A DNA stretch of 50,809 nucleotides. Origin: Bacillota bacterium. Lineage in GTDB: Bacteria > Bacillota > UBA5301 > JAMCQP01. The translations under genes were made by a program, and so were the position numbers. The DNA is taken from the NCBI GenBank assembly GCA_023381695.1, contig JAMCQP010000075.1, positions 1-50,809 on the forward strand, written 5' to 3'. This document shows positions 1 through 11,384 of the stretch, piece after piece; position 1 is the stretch's first letter, and each line of letters begins with the position of its first letter. Below the pieces are notes generated by a model. That model did no database searches and was not told the DNA's origin. It saw only the letters and a list, made by a program, of their open reading frames with translations.

Positions 1-460
1 CGCCAGCCGCGACGCCGGCCTCGGCTCCGGTAATCTTCTTCAAAAGTTCGGACAGGTGGGCATGCCTGGAGCCCCGGCGCCCCTGGGCCAGGTCATATTC
101 CAGGTTGGAGTAATGGAAGGCCGCCTCTTCCAGCGCCTCCCCGGCTGCGGCGGGCAGGAGCGAACGCCCGAGGTTGGTGTGAATGATGATGCCGGTGGCG
201 TTGATCACTCGCCGCAGATTTCTCCGGGAGAGCCTGGCTTCCAGCCGCCATCCCAGCTCCTCTTCCACGGCCCGGCCGATCCCTTCCGCCGTGATCGCCG
301 GATCGCCGCCCACTCGCGCCTGCTCCCGGAGAGCCGCCAGCTCCTGGCGGATGGCCTCCACGACCTTCTCCCGCGGCCACCTCTTTAGAAGCTCCCGGAC
401 CACCGGGGACTCGAGCAACGTATTGACCGCCGGAATTTTCCGCAGGGACTCCTTTTTCAT
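1..460 (-). CDS. selA: L-seryl-tRNA(Sec) selenium transferase, N-terminal part (cut by window edge)
   Basis: SelA is a PLP enzyme that converts seryl-tRNA(Sec) to selenocysteyl-tRNA(Sec) using selenophosphate. Only the first 153 residues are in the window; the PLP lysine lies outside it. The visible part has the SelA N-terminal helical domain (start MKKESLRKIPAVNTLL, repeated Arg/Glu-rich helices) and the hallmark INATGIIIHTNLGRSLL near residues 86-102, followed by the YSNLEYDL segment. The start ATG (458-460) is preceded by AGGGGTGG. The gene lies just downstream of yajQ on the same strand (12-nt gap) and may share its transcript. Recognition rests on the INATG..HTNLGR motif, which is specific to SelA and close relatives; an archaeal-type SelA-like paralogue is a less likely alternative. 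Confidence 0.9.
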   Translation of the reverse strand, partial: MKKESLRKIPAVNTLLESPVVRELLKRWPREKVVEAIRQELAALREQARVGGDPAITAEGIGRAVEEELGWRLEARLSRRNLRRVINATGIIIHTNLGRSLLPAAAGEALEEAAFHYSNLEYDLAQGRRGSRHAHLSELLKKITGAEAGVAAG

Positions 461-472
461 GTGGATCCACCC

Positions 473-964
473 CTAGCGGTAATTTTCGAATTGTAAGGAA
501 ACTCCGAAGTCTCTGTCCTTCAAGCTCTGGATCACCTTTTGAAGTTCATCCTTATCTTTCCCGCTCACCCGGACCTGGTTCTCCTGGATCTGGGCCTGCA
601 CCTTCAGCTTCATCTCCTTGATGGCGTTGACGATCTCCTTGCCCTTCTCCTTGGGGATCCCTCTTTTGATGGTAATCACCTGCCGCACGGCATCGTTGGC
701 GGCAGGTTCCGCCTTGCCGTACTCCAGAGCGTTCAACGGGACTCCCCGGCGCACCATCTTGGACTGGAGGATGTCGATGACGCTCTTGAGCTTGAAGTCG
801 TCGTCCGCGATAATTCGGATCTCGTCGCCTTCCTGAGAGATCTGGCTCTTGCTGCCCTTGAAGTCATACCGCTGCGCAAGCTCCTTGCGCGCCTGGTTGA
901 GCGCATTGTCGACCTCCTGCATGTTCACCTCGGACACGATGTCAAAAGAAGAATCTTTCGCCAT
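473..964 (-). CDS. yajQ: YajQ family cyclic-di-GMP/nucleotide-binding protein
   Basis: The protein has 163 residues, the usual YajQ length, with the family N-terminus ([22 protein letters not shown]), the YDFKGSKS motif around residues 33-40, and the C-terminal [11 protein letters not shown]. YajQ proteins are small soluble proteins with two ferredoxin-like domains. Some bind cyclic di-GMP and act with transcription factors, but the role in Firmicutes is poorly defined. AAGGAGGAG lies 6-10 nt upstream of the ATG. The gene is followed closely by selA on the same strand. Family assignment is firm; ligand and function here are inferred from relatives only. Confidence 0.93.
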   Translation of the reverse strand: MAKDSSFDIVSEVNMQEVDNALNQARKELAQRYDFKGSKSQISQEGDEIRIIADDDFKLKSVIDILQSKMVRRGVPLNALEYGKAEPAANDAVRQVITIKRGIPKEKGKEIVNAIKEMKLKVQAQIQENQVRVSGKDKDELQKVIQSLKDRDFGVSLQFENYR

Positions 965-1019
965 CTCTTCTCCTCCTTATATCATTACAGGAATGTTTAC
1001 AAATTTTTGCCGGAAACGC

Positions 1020-2015
1020 TCAGTAACCCGCGCGCTTGTCCACCGTGTTCATCATGGGTTTCCCCTGGAGGACCCGCTCCAGATTGTCGATGAAGATCTC
1101 CGTGGCCCTTCTCATATACCAGGGGTTTATTCCCGCCATATGCGGCGTGACGAGCACATTGGGCAGATCCCATAGCGGGCTGTCCGGGGGAAGGGGTTCC
1201 TCCTCAAAGACATCCAGGGCCGCCCCGGCGATCTGCCCCTTCTGAAGCGCCCGGATCAGGGCGGGTTCATCCACCACCTTGCCCCGGCTCACGTTGACAA
1301 AGATGGCCTCCCGCTTCATCATCCCCAGCTCTCTTTCCCCAACGAGATGGTAGGTTTCGGCGGTATGGGGAATCGCCAGCACCAGGTAGTCCGCCCGCCG
1401 GAAGACCTCCTCCTTCCGGTCGAGGGGAATGAACTCGTCCAGCACCTCCGGCCATTCGTTCTCCGTGGGCGCGGTCCTCTTGGTGGCAATTACGCGCATT
1501 CCAAACCCGTGGGCGCGTTTGGCCACCTCATGCCCGATATCGCCAAATCCGACGATCCCTAAAGTAGCGCCGTCCAGTTCACCGGCTTGCCGGCCAACCG
1601 CCTGTTGATCCCATTTGTGCTCGATTTGCAGCCGCCGGGCGAGGAACAAGCCGCGGGAAAAGTAGAGGATCCCGCCAAAGACCTGATCCGCAATCCCAAT
1701 TCCCGATGAGCCGCTGGCCTTGGTAACGATGATCGGGCTTTCCACCAGTTCCGGAAAGAGGGCCTTTTCCACGCCGGCGTAGGGAACGTGGATCCATTTT
1801 AACCGGGTGGCCCTGGCCAATTCCTCGGGTTTTACGCCGTAGATGAACATCACATCCGCATCCGCCAGGTTTGCCTGGTACTCCTCCTTGCTCCTGGCCC
1901 AGACAATGTTCAGCCCGGGAAAGCGCTCCCGGATCATGCGCACCAGATCCTCGGAGAGGGCGTTGGTTGCGTTTGGCGGTTGCGCGATGCTCAACAGGAC
2001 TTTTTCAATCTGCAC
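1020..2015 (-). CDS. D-2-hydroxyacid dehydrogenase (NAD-dependent)
   Basis: NAD(P)-dependent oxidoreductase of the D-isomer-specific 2-hydroxyacid dehydrogenase family, interconverting a 2-oxoacid and a D-2-hydroxyacid in the cytosol. Visible motifs are the Rossmann loop GIVGFGDIGHEVAKRA (about residue 150), the substrate Arg in NVSRGKVVDE, the catalytic Glu in FEEEPLPPDSPLW, and the catalytic His in TPHMAG near the C-terminus. Length 331 aa is normal. I chose the GTG at 2015 because AGGGAG sits 8 nt upstream; an in-frame GTG at 2024 would overlap that site. The start is only about 15 nt after the gyrA stop, so it is probably cotranscribed with gyrA. The substrate cannot be read from the sequence; glyoxylate/hydroxypyruvate reductase-like or phosphoglycerate dehydrogenase-like activity are both possible. 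Confidence 0.9.
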   Translation of the reverse strand: MQIEKVLLSIAQPPNATNALSEDLVRMIRERFPGLNIVWARSKEEYQANLADADVMFIYGVKPEELARATRLKWIHVPYAGVEKALFPELVESPIIVTKASGSSGIGIADQVFGGILYFSRGLFLARRLQIEHKWDQQAVGRQAGELDGATLGIVGFGDIGHEVAKRAHGFGMRVIATKRTAPTENEWPEVLDEFIPLDRKEEVFRRADYLVLAIPHTAETYHLVGERELGMMKREAIFVNVSRGKVVDEPALIRALQKGQIAGAALDVFEEEPLPPDSPLWDLPNVLVTPHMAGINPWYMRRATEIFIDNLERVLQGKPMMNTVDKRAGY

Positions 2016-2030
2016 TTGATTCACTCCCTA

Positions 2031-4520
2031 TTATTCTGGAAACAACCCTTGTGATGGTGATGCGGAGTCGTCCTTGCTCACCTCGTCATCATCCTCCTTG
2101 CTGGCCAGGTGCGCCAGAGCGACCACATAGTCCTGGTCATCCAGCCGCATCAGCCGGACCCCCTGGGTGTCCCGGCCCATGATGGAGATGGTCTCCACCG
2201 GCATCCGGATGATGATTCCCTCGGCGGTAATCACCATGACGTCGAAGTCGGGGCGTACCATCTTTACCCCGGCGATCGGCCCGTTCTTTTCCGTGAGCTT
2301 CAAGGTCTTGATCCCCTTGCCGCCCCGGGACTGCACCCGGTACTCATCCATGGGGGTTCGTTTCCCGTAGCCGTTTTTGGTCACCACCAGGATATCGGTC
2401 CCCGGCTTGACCACATCCATGCCGACCACCCGGTCCCCCTCCACCAGTCCGATGCCCTTCACTCCGTGGGCGGTTCGCCCCATGGGCCGCACCTCTTCAT
2501 CCCGGAACCGGATGCTCAGCCCTCTTTCGGTGACCAGAACGACCTCCTGTTTACCGTCGGTCAGTTTCACCCCGACCAGCTCGTCGCTCTCTTCCAGGTT
2601 GATGGCGATGAGCCCTCCGGCGCGCACATTATCGAACTCGGACAACGGCGTCTTCTTCGCCGTTCCGGCTCTCGTGGTCATGAACAGGTATTGATCCGTA
2701 TCAAAGGCTTTCACCGGGATGACCGCGTTGATGGTCTCTCCGCGGTTGAGCGAGAGCAGGTTGATGATCGCCGTTCCCCGGGCGTGCCGGCTGGCCTCGG
2801 GAATCTGGTGGCACTTCAAGCGATAGGCCCGGCCCCGGTTGGTGAAGAAGAGAATGTTGGTATGGGTGGTGGTGACGAAGAGGTGCTCCACGAAGTCTTC
2901 CTCTTTGGTGTTCATCCCGGCTATCCCGCGGCCCCCGCGGCGTTGCGACCGGTAGGTGTCCACCGGCAACCGTTTGATGTACCCTTGATGGGTCAGCAAC
3001 ACCACCACGTCTTCATCGGCGATGAGGTCTTCCACCTCGATCTGATCCGCCGGGCCGGTGATCTCCGAGCGGCGGGGATCCACAAATTTCTCCCGGATTA
3101 TAAGGAGTTCCTCCCGGATCACCCCCAGGATCTTCTGAACATCGCTCAGCAGGTCCTTGTAATAGGCGATCTTCTTCTGGAGATCCCGGTATTCTTCCTC
3201 GATCTTCTCGCGTTCCAGCGCCGTCAACCGGCGTAGTTGCATGTCCAGAATCGCCGCGGCCTGTGGCTCGGTAAGCCCGAAGTTCTCCATCAACCCCTCC
3301 CTGGCCGTCTCGTAGCTCTTCGAGCCGCGGATGAGCTTGATTACCTCATCCAGGTGATCGAGGGCGATTTTCAGCCCTTCGAGGATATGGGCCCGTTCCT
3401 CGGCCTTCTTGAGCTCAAACCGGGTCCGCCGGGTCACCACGTCCTTCTGATGCTCCAGATAGTAGTATAGAACCTCCTTGAGGTTGAGAACCCGGGGACG
3501 CCCATCCACCAGCGCCAGCATGATCACCCCGAAAGTATCCTGCATCTGGGTGTGCTTGTAAAGCTGGTTGAGCACCACATTGGGGTTGGCGTCCCGCCTC
3601 AGCTCGATCACCACATGCATTCCCTGGCGATCCGACTCATCGCGCAGGTCGGTAATCCCGTCGATCTTCCGTTCCCGGACCAGTTCGGCGATCTTCTCGA
3701 TGAGATTGGCCTTATTGACCATGTAGGGCAGTTCGTTGACCACGATGCGCGTCTTGCCGTTGTTCATCAGCTCAAAATGAGCCCGCGCCCGGATCCTGAT
3801 CTGCCCCCGGCCGGTATGATAGGCGTCCTTGATGCCTTCCTTCCCAAGGATCAGCCCTCCGGTGGGAAAATCCGGTCCCTTGATAAACTTCATCAGGTCC
3901 TGGATGGTGATCTCCGGATCCTCAACGAGCTTGACCACGCCATCAATAACCTCCCCCAGGTTATGGGGGGGGATGTTCGTGGCCATCCCCACCGCAATCC
4001 CCGAAGAGCCGTTTACCAGCAGGTCCGGGAAACGGGAAGGCAAAACCACCGGTTGCATCCGGGTCTCGTCATAGTTTGGAACGCGAGAAGATCGCTCTTT
4101 TTTGATGTCCGCCAGCATCTCCAGGGCCAGCTTTGAAAGGCGCGCCTCGGTGTAGCGCATGGCCGCCGGCGGGTCGCCGTCCACCGAGCCGAAGTTGCCG
4201 TGCCCATCCACCAGGAGGTACCGGTACGAGAAGTCCTGGGCCATCCGGACCATGGCGTCGTAGATTGCCGCATCGCCATGGGGATGGTAATGGCCCATTA
4301 CGTCGCCGACGATGCCCGCCGATTTGCGGTGAGGCCTGTCGGGCGTCAGCCCCAATTCCCCCATGGCGTACAGGATCCGCCGCTGCACGGGCTTGAGCCC
4401 GTCCCGCACATCCGGCAACGCCCGCTCCACGATGACGCTCATCGCATAATCGAGGTACGAGCGTTGCATCTCCCCTTCAACGTCGACCGTGACAACCTTC
4501 CCCGTGTTAAAATTCAACAT
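2031..4520 (-). CDS. gyrA: DNA gyrase subunit A
   Basis: DNA-breakage/reunion subunit of gyrase (A2B2), 829 aa. It starts [19 protein letters not shown] with a purine-rich site (GGGAGCAGAG) upstream. The winged-helix active region has the catalytic Tyr at about residue 124 in [11 protein letters not shown]. The C-terminal beta-pinwheel carries the GyrA box QRRGGRG near residue 540, which marks it as gyrase rather than topoisomerase IV. The quinolone-determining segment reads [12 protein letters not shown], so the residue equivalent to E. coli Ser83 is Ala84. The tail is acidic ([13 protein letters not shown]). It follows gyrB on the same strand, as in other Firmicutes. Confidence 0.98.
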   Translation of the reverse strand: MLNFNTGKVVTVDVEGEMQRSYLDYAMSVIVERALPDVRDGLKPVQRRILYAMGELGLTPDRPHRKSAGIVGDVMGHYHPHGDAAIYDAMVRMAQDFSYRYLLVDGHGNFGSVDGDPPAAMRYTEARLSKLALEMLADIKKERSSRVPNYDETRMQPVVLPSRFPDLLVNGSSGIAVGMATNIPPHNLGEVIDGVVKLVEDPEITIQDLMKFIKGPDFPTGGLILGKEGIKDAYHTGRGQIRIRARAHFELMNNGKTRIVVNELPYMVNKANLIEKIAELVRERKIDGITDLRDESDRQGMHVVIELRRDANPNVVLNQLYKHTQMQDTFGVIMLALVDGRPRVLNLKEVLYYYLEHQKDVVTRRTRFELKKAEERAHILEGLKIALDHLDEVIKLIRGSKSYETAREGLMENFGLTEPQAAAILDMQLRRLTALEREKIEEEYRDLQKKIAYYKDLLSDVQKILGVIREELLIIREKFVDPRRSEITGPADQIEVEDLIADEDVVVLLTHQGYIKRLPVDTYRSQRRGGRGIAGMNTKEEDFVEHLFVTTTHTNILFFTNRGRAYRLKCHQIPEASRHARGTAIINLLSLNRGETINAVIPVKAFDTDQYLFMTTRAGTAKKTPLSEFDNVRAGGLIAINLEESDELVGVKLTDGKQEVVLVTERGLSIRFRDEEVRPMGRTAHGVKGIGLVEGDRVVGMDVVKPGTDILVVTKNGYGKRTPMDEYRVQSRGGKGIKTLKLTEKNGPIAGVKMVRPDFDVMVITAEGIIIRMPVETISIMGRDTQGVRLMRLDDQDYVVALAHLASKEDDDEVSKDDSASPSQGLFPE

Positions 4521-4559
4521 CTCTCTGCTCCCTGAAAACCCAGATTATCTTGCCGTTTA

Positions 4560-6505
<1,946 letters not shown>

Positions 6506-6515
6506 TCATACCGTT

Positions 6516-6797
6516 TCATCCCTTGATCTCTGCCTGGTCACCTTTTTCCAGGAAATCCTTCAGAAAATCCGCCCTTTTTTTCAGGGTAAGCGAAGAGATC
6601 GCCGAAAGATAGACATACTTGTTGGTGATTACAAAAGATTTGGGATTGCCATCGGAAATATCTTTCACGAACCCCTCCTCCTGAACCACCTTGAGAAATT
6701 CGTCCGTGCTCCTGGACTGGTTGCCGATCTCCATGTCGAAGATCGCCACCACGTCCCGGAACGGAATTACGACATCTCCCCCCAGATGCAAGAACAT
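6516..6797 (-). CDS. remB: Extracellular matrix regulator RemB / DUF370 family
   Basis: Small protein of 93 aa with the DUF370 start MFLHLGGDVVIPFRDVVAIFD. In Bacillus, RemB (YaaB) lies between recF and gyrB, exactly as here, and is related to the DNA-binding biofilm regulator RemA. I chose the ATG at 6797 because GGAGGAGG lies just upstream; a longer in-frame start would run into the recF coding end. The C-terminal part (residues 45-90) has the SFVITNKYVYLSAIS segment typical of the longer RemB form. The function in this organism is inferred only from synteny and family. Confidence 0.9.
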   Translation of the reverse strand: MFLHLGGDVVIPFRDVVAIFDMEIGNQSRSTDEFLKVVQEEGFVKDISDGNPKSFVITNKYVYLSAISSLTLKKRADFLKDFLEKGDQAEIKG

Positions 6798-6846
6798 GGT
6801 CCGTCCTCCTCCGTTACCGGTTCCTTCGGAAAGCTTTCCAAGGAAC

Positions 6847-7962
6847 CTAACTAATTGTGCCATTACGTATCTTAAACAGCCGGGAATCGGCCAGCTGTGC
6901 TTCCTGAAAGCTGTACAGGCCGGTGGTCGTCACAAATACCTGCACCTTGTTGCGAATGGCCTCCGTGAGGAACTTCCTGCGGGAATAATCGAGCTCGGAC
7001 ATCACGTCGTCCAAAAGCAGGATCGGGTATTCACCGGTCTCTTTCCGCATAAACTCCAGTTCGGCCAGTTTCAAAGCCAATACTCCCGTCCGCTGCTGCC
7101 CCTGGGAGCCAAAAGCACGCGCATCGACATCGTTGATCAGGATCGAAAGCTCGTCCCGGTGGGGTCCGAGCAAGGTGGTCCCGCGGAGTATTTCCAACCT
7201 CCGCAGGCCTTGCAGCCCGCGGAGAACCTCCTCCCGGGTCGGCTCCTCCTCGAAAGGCGCCTCTTTTAGCCCCGGAACGGATGGGTTATAATTCAAGACC
7301 AATTCTTCTTTTCCTTCCGTGATCAGACGCTGCATGCTCCTGGCCAGCGTGGCCATCTTCTCCACGGCGTTCATCCTCAGCAAAGAGATCTTCAATGCGC
7401 TCCCGGCCAGCTGCTCGTCCCATACATCCAGGTGTCGCCCATCGCCCCGGCCGGCCTGCATCTCCTTGAGAAGGTTGTTGCGCTGCAACAAGATCTGGTG
7501 GTACCTGATCAATTCATGGCGATACTGGGGGTTAACCTGGGAGAGTTCCAGATCCAGAAAACGACGTCGGAAAGACGGGGCCCCTTTTACCAACTGGAGA
7601 TCCTCCGGAGAAAAAGCCACGACGTTAAGGTGGCCGAATAGTTCGCTCAGTTTGGGCAAGTCGGCGCCGTTTACCCGGATTCTTTTCCGCTGATCTCTCA
7701 TATACCCGATCTCCAGCGTAAAGGAGCCAAACTCCCGGTTGATCTCCGCCCTGATGTTAAAACCCGGCGCCTGCCAGTTTACAAACTCCTGATCTCGTGA
7801 TGCCCGGTAGGAGCGCCCGGTGGCCAGCAGGTAGATCGCCTCCAAAAGATTGGTCTTCCCCTGGGCGTTATCTCCCACGAAAATGTTCAGGTCGGGACCA
7901 AAATCGGTTTCAAGCGAAATATAATTTCGAAAGTTAAAAAGCCTGATGTGCCTCAGAAACAC
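6847..7962 (-). CDS. recF: DNA replication and repair protein RecF
   Basis: SMC-like ABC ATPase, 371 aa, that helps load RecA at gaps and stalled forks. Walker A is GDNAQGKTNLLEAIYLLATG (about residues 31-50), the ABC signature is SQGQQRTGVLALKLAE (about 286), and Walker B is ILLLDDVMSELD. The N-terminus (MFLRHIRLFNFRNY) is typical of RecF. It follows dnaN by about 20 nt on the same strand and precedes remB, so dnaA-dnaN-recF-remB-gyrB-gyrA forms one directional block. Confidence 0.97.
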   Translation of the reverse strand: MFLRHIRLFNFRNYISLETDFGPDLNIFVGDNAQGKTNLLEAIYLLATGRSYRASRDQEFVNWQAPGFNIRAEINREFGSFTLEIGYMRDQRKRIRVNGADLPKLSELFGHLNVVAFSPEDLQLVKGAPSFRRRFLDLELSQVNPQYRHELIRYHQILLQRNNLLKEMQAGRGDGRHLDVWDEQLAGSALKISLLRMNAVEKMATLARSMQRLITEGKEELVLNYNPSVPGLKEAPFEEEPTREEVLRGLQGLRRLEILRGTTLLGPHRDELSILINDVDARAFGSQGQQRTGVLALKLAELEFMRKETGEYPILLLDDVMSELDYSRRKFLTEAIRNKVQVFVTTTGLYSFQEAQLADSRLFKIRNGTIS

Positions 7963-7983
7963 AGGGGCACCCTCTCTCCCCGG

Positions 7984-9090
7984 CTACCTGACCATCACCG
8001 GCATGATCACATAGGTATAATCCTCCTCGGACACCGGCTTGACAAGCCCGGGACTGTGAACGCCGGTGAGTTCCAGAAGGACCTCCGGCGCCTCCAACGT
8101 CCGGAGCACGTCAATCAAAAAACGGGCGTTAAAAGCGATCTCCAGATCATCCCCCTCCTTGGCGATGGCCACCTCCTCGTGAGCCTGTCCAACCTCGGGT
8201 ACGTTGGCGGAGAGGATCATCCTGTCCCCGGAGATCTGCATCTTAACCACGCTGGTTCCCTCCCGTCCCAGAAGAGAAGCGCGCTCCGCCGCCTGCAAAA
8301 ACGGCAGCCTCTGAGCCTGCACCTTCGTCTGGCTCTGTTTGGGAATCACCTGCTGGTAACTTGGAAACTGCCCTTCTATAAGCCTGGAAACGATCTTCAC
8401 CCCGTCCATCTCGAAAGTGATGTTCTTGCGCCCGAGAGTGATCTCCACTTCTTCTTCCTCCGCCGAGGAGACCTGGCGGCTTGCTTCCAGCAGAGCTTTA
8501 GTCGGCACCAGGGCCTGGACAGGCTGGTAGGTCTCCCCCGCCGCAATCTGGCGCAAGGCCAGGCGAGACGTGTCGGTAGCCACCATGCGCACAACGTTTT
8601 CGGCAAGCTCCAGCAATACCCCGGTCAGAAAAGGACGGGTGTCGTCCAGCGCCACCGCAAAGCTGGTCTCTTTGACCATCTGACGGAAGACGGGCAATTC
8701 GATCCGCAAGAGCAGATCTCCCTCGTTCTCCGGAAGGGAGGGAAAATCTTCCGCGGGCATGGCGTGAACCCGGAAGACTGACTTCGCACAGCGAATTTCA
8801 GCCATCTTCTTCTCCTCGTCAACGGTGACTTCCACCTCTTCCTCCGGCAACCTGCGGATGATCTCCGTGAGATACCTGCCTTCCAGAACAATGGCCCCTT
8901 CCTGCTTAGTCTGCACCGGGATAAAACACTCTATCCCCAGCTCCAAATCGGTGGCAAGAAGGCGCAGACGGTTTTCTCCGGCTTCCAGGAGGATTCCGGT
9001 CAAGATCGGGAGGGTCGTTTTTGTTGAGACCGCTTTTTGAACCGTTTGAAGGCCTTGATGGAGCGTCTCGCGTGGGCAGCTGAAATGCAC
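7984..9090 (-). CDS. dnaN: DNA polymerase III sliding clamp (beta subunit)
   Basis: Processivity clamp for DNA polymerase III, 368 aa from the chosen start. The reading frame is open further upstream, but homology begins at VHFSCPRETLHQGLQTVQKAV. The GTG there (9088-9090) has AAGGGGG at 8-nt spacing, and the longer frame would run through the DnaA boxes and unwinding motif. All three clamp domains are present; the C-terminus ends in YVIMPVMVR, matching the usual I-PMR ending. It lies downstream of dnaA with the origin unwinding region between them. Confidence 0.97.
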   Translation of the reverse strand: MHFSCPRETLHQGLQTVQKAVSTKTTLPILTGILLEAGENRLRLLATDLELGIECFIPVQTKQEGAIVLEGRYLTEIIRRLPEEEVEVTVDEEKKMAEIRCAKSVFRVHAMPAEDFPSLPENEGDLLLRIELPVFRQMVKETSFAVALDDTRPFLTGVLLELAENVVRMVATDTSRLALRQIAAGETYQPVQALVPTKALLEASRQVSSAEEEEVEITLGRKNITFEMDGVKIVSRLIEGQFPSYQQVIPKQSQTKVQAQRLPFLQAAERASLLGREGTSVVKMQISGDRMILSANVPEVGQAHEEVAIAKEGDDLEIAFNARFLIDVLRTLEAPEVLLELTGVHSPGLVKPVSEEDYTYVIMPVMVR

Positions 9091-9124
9091 TTCCGATACC
9101 CCCTTGGCTGAAATTCGTCTAGCC

Positions 9125-9346
9125 TGTGGAAAAGTACTGCCGCCATAAAGAGATCTATTTTGTAGTAGTGGTAGTAGTAAGCCGTGTGGATTTGTGGAAA
9201 ACCCCTGAAAAGGCAATAGATCCGGTCCATGGCGCTGTTGAAGATCTGTAGACAAGTTGTCACGTTTTTTAACGGTTTCCACAACAAAAAGCAGCCGGGA
9301 TCTTTATCCACACTACATCCACAAGGTTAAGCCCAGACTGTCCACA
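9125..9346. other. oriC part 1: DnaA boxes between dnaA and dnaN
   Basis: This 257-nt spacer holds a cluster of DnaA-box-like 9-mers. They are TTATCCACA at 9304-9312 (perfect), ACATCCACA at 9315-9323, CTGTCCACA at 9338-9346, GTTTCCACA at 9275-9283, and minus-strand boxes at 9185-9193 (AAATCCACA), 9193-9201 (TTTTCCACA) and 9125-9133 (TTTTCCACA). The position corresponds to the incC part of the Bacillus subtilis origin. Box identity is read directly from sequence; binding is inferred. Confidence 0.85.
9163..9201 (+). other. Origin basal unwinding element: DnaA-trio repeat plus paired DnaA boxes
   Basis: Positions 9163-9180 read TAGTAGTGGTAGTAGTAA, six consecutive triplets of which five fit the DnaA-trio consensus (3'-[G/A]A[T/A]-5'). 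They are followed by a short GC cluster (GCCG, 9181-9184) and two abutting DnaA boxes in the same orientation (9185-9193 and 9193-9201). Order and spacing (boxes, GC cluster, trios, reading from dnaA toward dnaN) match the basal unwinding system described for B. subtilis. Confidence 0.8.
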
Positions 9347-9347
9347 A

Positions 9348-10706
9348 TCAGCCGGCTTGCAGCCTTTTGATGATCTCTTTAAGAGTTTGATTCAGAGAGG
9401 GATCTTCCTGGATACTTTCCTGGATTTTTTCATAAGCATGAATGACGGTGGAATGATCCCTTCCGCCGAACTCTTCTCCAATCCGCGGCAGGGAGGCGTC
9501 AGTCAGCTCGCGGGCCAGATACATGGCCACTTGCCTGGGAAAAGCAACCGCCCGGGTCCTCTTCTTGGCCTTCATGTCGTCAAGAGGAAGGGAGAAGTAC
9601 TCCGCGACGATCGCCTGGATGTTTTTGATGGTAATCTGTTTTGGCTTGTTCCCCTGCACGATGTCCCGGAGCGCCTCGACCGCGACTTCGGTGGTCACCG
9701 GCGTGCCGTTCAGCGAGGAGTAAGCGATAACCCGGATCAGCGCGCCCTCCAGTTCGCGAATATTGGACTGAATCTGGTTGGCGATGTAGGACATCACGTC
9801 ATCGGAGACCTTGAGCTTTTCAGCGCTGGCTTTCTTCCTCAGGATGGCGATCCGGGTCTCGAAATCCGGCGGTTGAATATCGGTGATCAATCCCCACTCA
9901 AACCGCGACCGCAGCCGGTCTTCCAGGGTTGGAATCTCCTTGGGCGGTCGGTCGCTGGAGATCACGATCTGTTTGTTCGCCTCGTAAAGGGCGTTGAAAG
10001 TATGAAAAAACTCCTCCTGGGTGCGTTCCTTGCCAGCCAGAAACTGAACGTCGTCGACCAACAACACGTCCACGTTCCGGTACTTTTTTCGAAACTCCAC
10101 GTTCTTATCGTCGCGGATGGAGTTGATCATCTCGTTGGTGAAATTTTCGGAGGTGACGTAGACCACTTTCGTCCCTGGACTATTTTTTACCACAAGGTGG
10201 CCGATGGCGTGCATGAGATGGGTCTTGCCCAGACCCACCCCGCCAAATATAAAAAGAGGGTTGTATACCCTGGCGGGGGTTTTGGCGACGGCCAAAGACG
10301 CCGCATGGGCAAAACGATTGCTGTTGCCCACCACAAAGTTGTCAAAGGTGTAGCGTGGGTTGAGCCGGGATGGAGCGTTTGCGGCATCCTGCGCCGGGAA
10401 AAGATCCGCTTCGGCCTGTTTTGGCGTCGCATTCTCGGGAATGGCCAGAGGCCCGCCGTGTGGTGAGACCACCAGTTGTACCGACAAGGGTTCTCCGACA
10501 ACTGCATTCAGGATTTTTTCAATCAATTTGATGTACCGGGATTCCATCCACTCCTTGGCCAGCAGATCCGGAACCTCCAGGGTGAGGGTGTTCCCTTTGA
10601 GAAAAATGGGCCGGGACCATTTCAGAAAAGCGAAATTGGTTTTGGATACCTCAGGTTCAATGAGGCTCAAGGACTCTTTCCAAATTTTCTCCAATTGTTC
10701 GCGCAT
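9348..10706 (-). CDS. dnaA: Chromosomal replication initiator protein DnaA
   Basis: Origin-binding AAA+ initiator, 452 aa. Domain I starts [17 protein letters not shown]. Domain III has Walker [17 protein letters not shown] (about 157-172), Walker [21 protein letters not shown], and the sensor region. Domain IV ends with the DnaA signature [15 protein letters not shown], which reads the DnaA box. I chose the ATG at 10706 because AAGGAGG lies 8 nt upstream; the frame stays open 12 codons further but without a ribosome site. It is flanked on both sides by DnaA boxes, so it is likely autoregulated. Confidence 0.98.
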   Translation of the reverse strand: MREQLEKIWKESLSLIEPEVSKTNFAFLKWSRPIFLKGNTLTLEVPDLLAKEWMESRYIKLIEKILNAVVGEPLSVQLVVSPHGGPLAIPENATPKQAEADLFPAQDAANAPSRLNPRYTFDNFVVGNSNRFAHAASLAVAKTPARVYNPLFIFGGVGLGKTHLMHAIGHLVVKNSPGTKVVYVTSENFTNEMINSIRDDKNVEFRKKYRNVDVLLVDDVQFLAGKERTQEEFFHTFNALYEANKQIVISSDRPPKEIPTLEDRLRSRFEWGLITDIQPPDFETRIAILRKKASAEKLKVSDDVMSYIANQIQSNIRELEGALIRVIAYSSLNGTPVTTEVAVEALRDIVQGNKPKQITIKNIQAIVAEYFSLPLDDMKAKKRTRAVAFPRQVAMYLARELTDASLPRIGEEFGGRDHSTVIHAYEKIQESIQEDPSLNQTLKEIIKRLQAG

Positions 10707-11155
10707 CTTTAAAGCCTCCTTGAAACCAGGGTATAGCGTCAAGCAAAAGGATCCCCGTCAGACCTGAGGAATGGGCAGGCTGCCGAGGATAGCGAAGAGT
10801 ATATTTCGCCCAGCTTGAAGGGATTTCCTGCTGCAAAAATCCACAGGTTATCCACAGGATGTGAAAAACTTATAGGGGGAAAGGGGGTTCTCCAGCTTTT
10901 GTAAAGATTTTTGGCGATGCGTGACCACCAATTAACAGGTTACCCACAGATTTATCCACAAGCTGTGCATAAACCATGGGGAAGAAAACAAGGCTGGCGG
11001 GTGGCTGGTTCCGTGTGCTATGATAACAGATTGACGAGGGAACTGCAAGTTTGGGAACCGGAGAAAGGATGACCTGCGCATCTTCAACTCAAGGGTTTGG
11101 AAAGATATGCCCGGTTGCCGGGAAATAAAGAGGGCAAACGCGTGGGGAGGAGATT
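10707..11155. other. oriC part 2: dnaA-rpmH intergenic region with DnaA-box cluster
   Basis: This is the only stretch over 300 nt without a gene. It holds DnaA boxes, all in plus orientation: AAATCCACA at 10837-10845, TTATCCACA at 10848-10856 and 10952-10960 (both perfect), and TTACCCACA at 10940-10948. ACAGGTTATCCACAG (10843-10857) and ACAGGTTACCCACAG (10935-10949) form an imperfect direct repeat. It corresponds to the box clusters upstream of dnaA in B. subtilis. I see no gene, tRNA or strong terminator here. Confidence 0.85.
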
Positions 11156-11176
11156 GTGCCGGGGAGTCTTTTTTTC

Positions 11177-11206
11177 TTGACAGTTGCGGAAACGATCAGC
11201 TATAAT
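11177..11206 (+). promoter_or_regulatory. Sigma-70 type promoter of the rpmH operon
   Basis: A perfect -35 TTGACA (11177-11182) and a perfect -10 TATAAT (11201-11206) are separated by 18 nt. They lie 43 nt upstream of the rpmH start, pointing away from oriC, and should drive rpmH-rnpA-yidD-yidC-jag. Confidence 0.85.
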
Positions 11207-11248
11207 TTGAATGGTTGTCTCTGTGTTTTTGTTAGGGGGGTGACGGGC

Positions 11249-11383
11249 ATGAAAAGGACCTTCCAGCCTAAGGTCAGGCGGCGGAAAGTGGTGCATGGTT
11301 TTCTCAAGAGGATGAGCACCAAAGATGGGCGCAACGTCCTTAAAAGACGCCGGATGAGGGGAAGAAAGAGGTTGTGCGCCTAA
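11249..11383 (+). CDS. rpmH: 50S ribosomal protein L34
   Basis: 44-residue, highly basic ribosomal protein starting MKRTFQP with the conserved [20 protein letters not shown] core. It binds 23S rRNA in the large subunit. The first gene transcribed rightward from oriC, divergent from dnaA, as in most bacteria. The start is the ATG at 11249 with a purine-rich TTAGGGGGG upstream; the frame extends upstream through the promoter, so longer versions are wrong. Confidence 0.98.
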   Translation: MKRTFQPKVRRRKVVHGFLKRMSTKDGRNVLKRRRMRGRKRLCA

Positions 11384-11384
11384 G

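Noticed and set aside
2109-3236. 375-codon open frame opposite gyrA
   Set aside because: Antisense shadow; His/Asp/Gly-rich low-similarity translation.
9091-9282. N-terminal extension of dnaN
   Set aside because: The frame is open, but it covers the DnaA boxes and unwinding motif, and clamp homology begins at the GTG at 9090, which has a good ribosome site.
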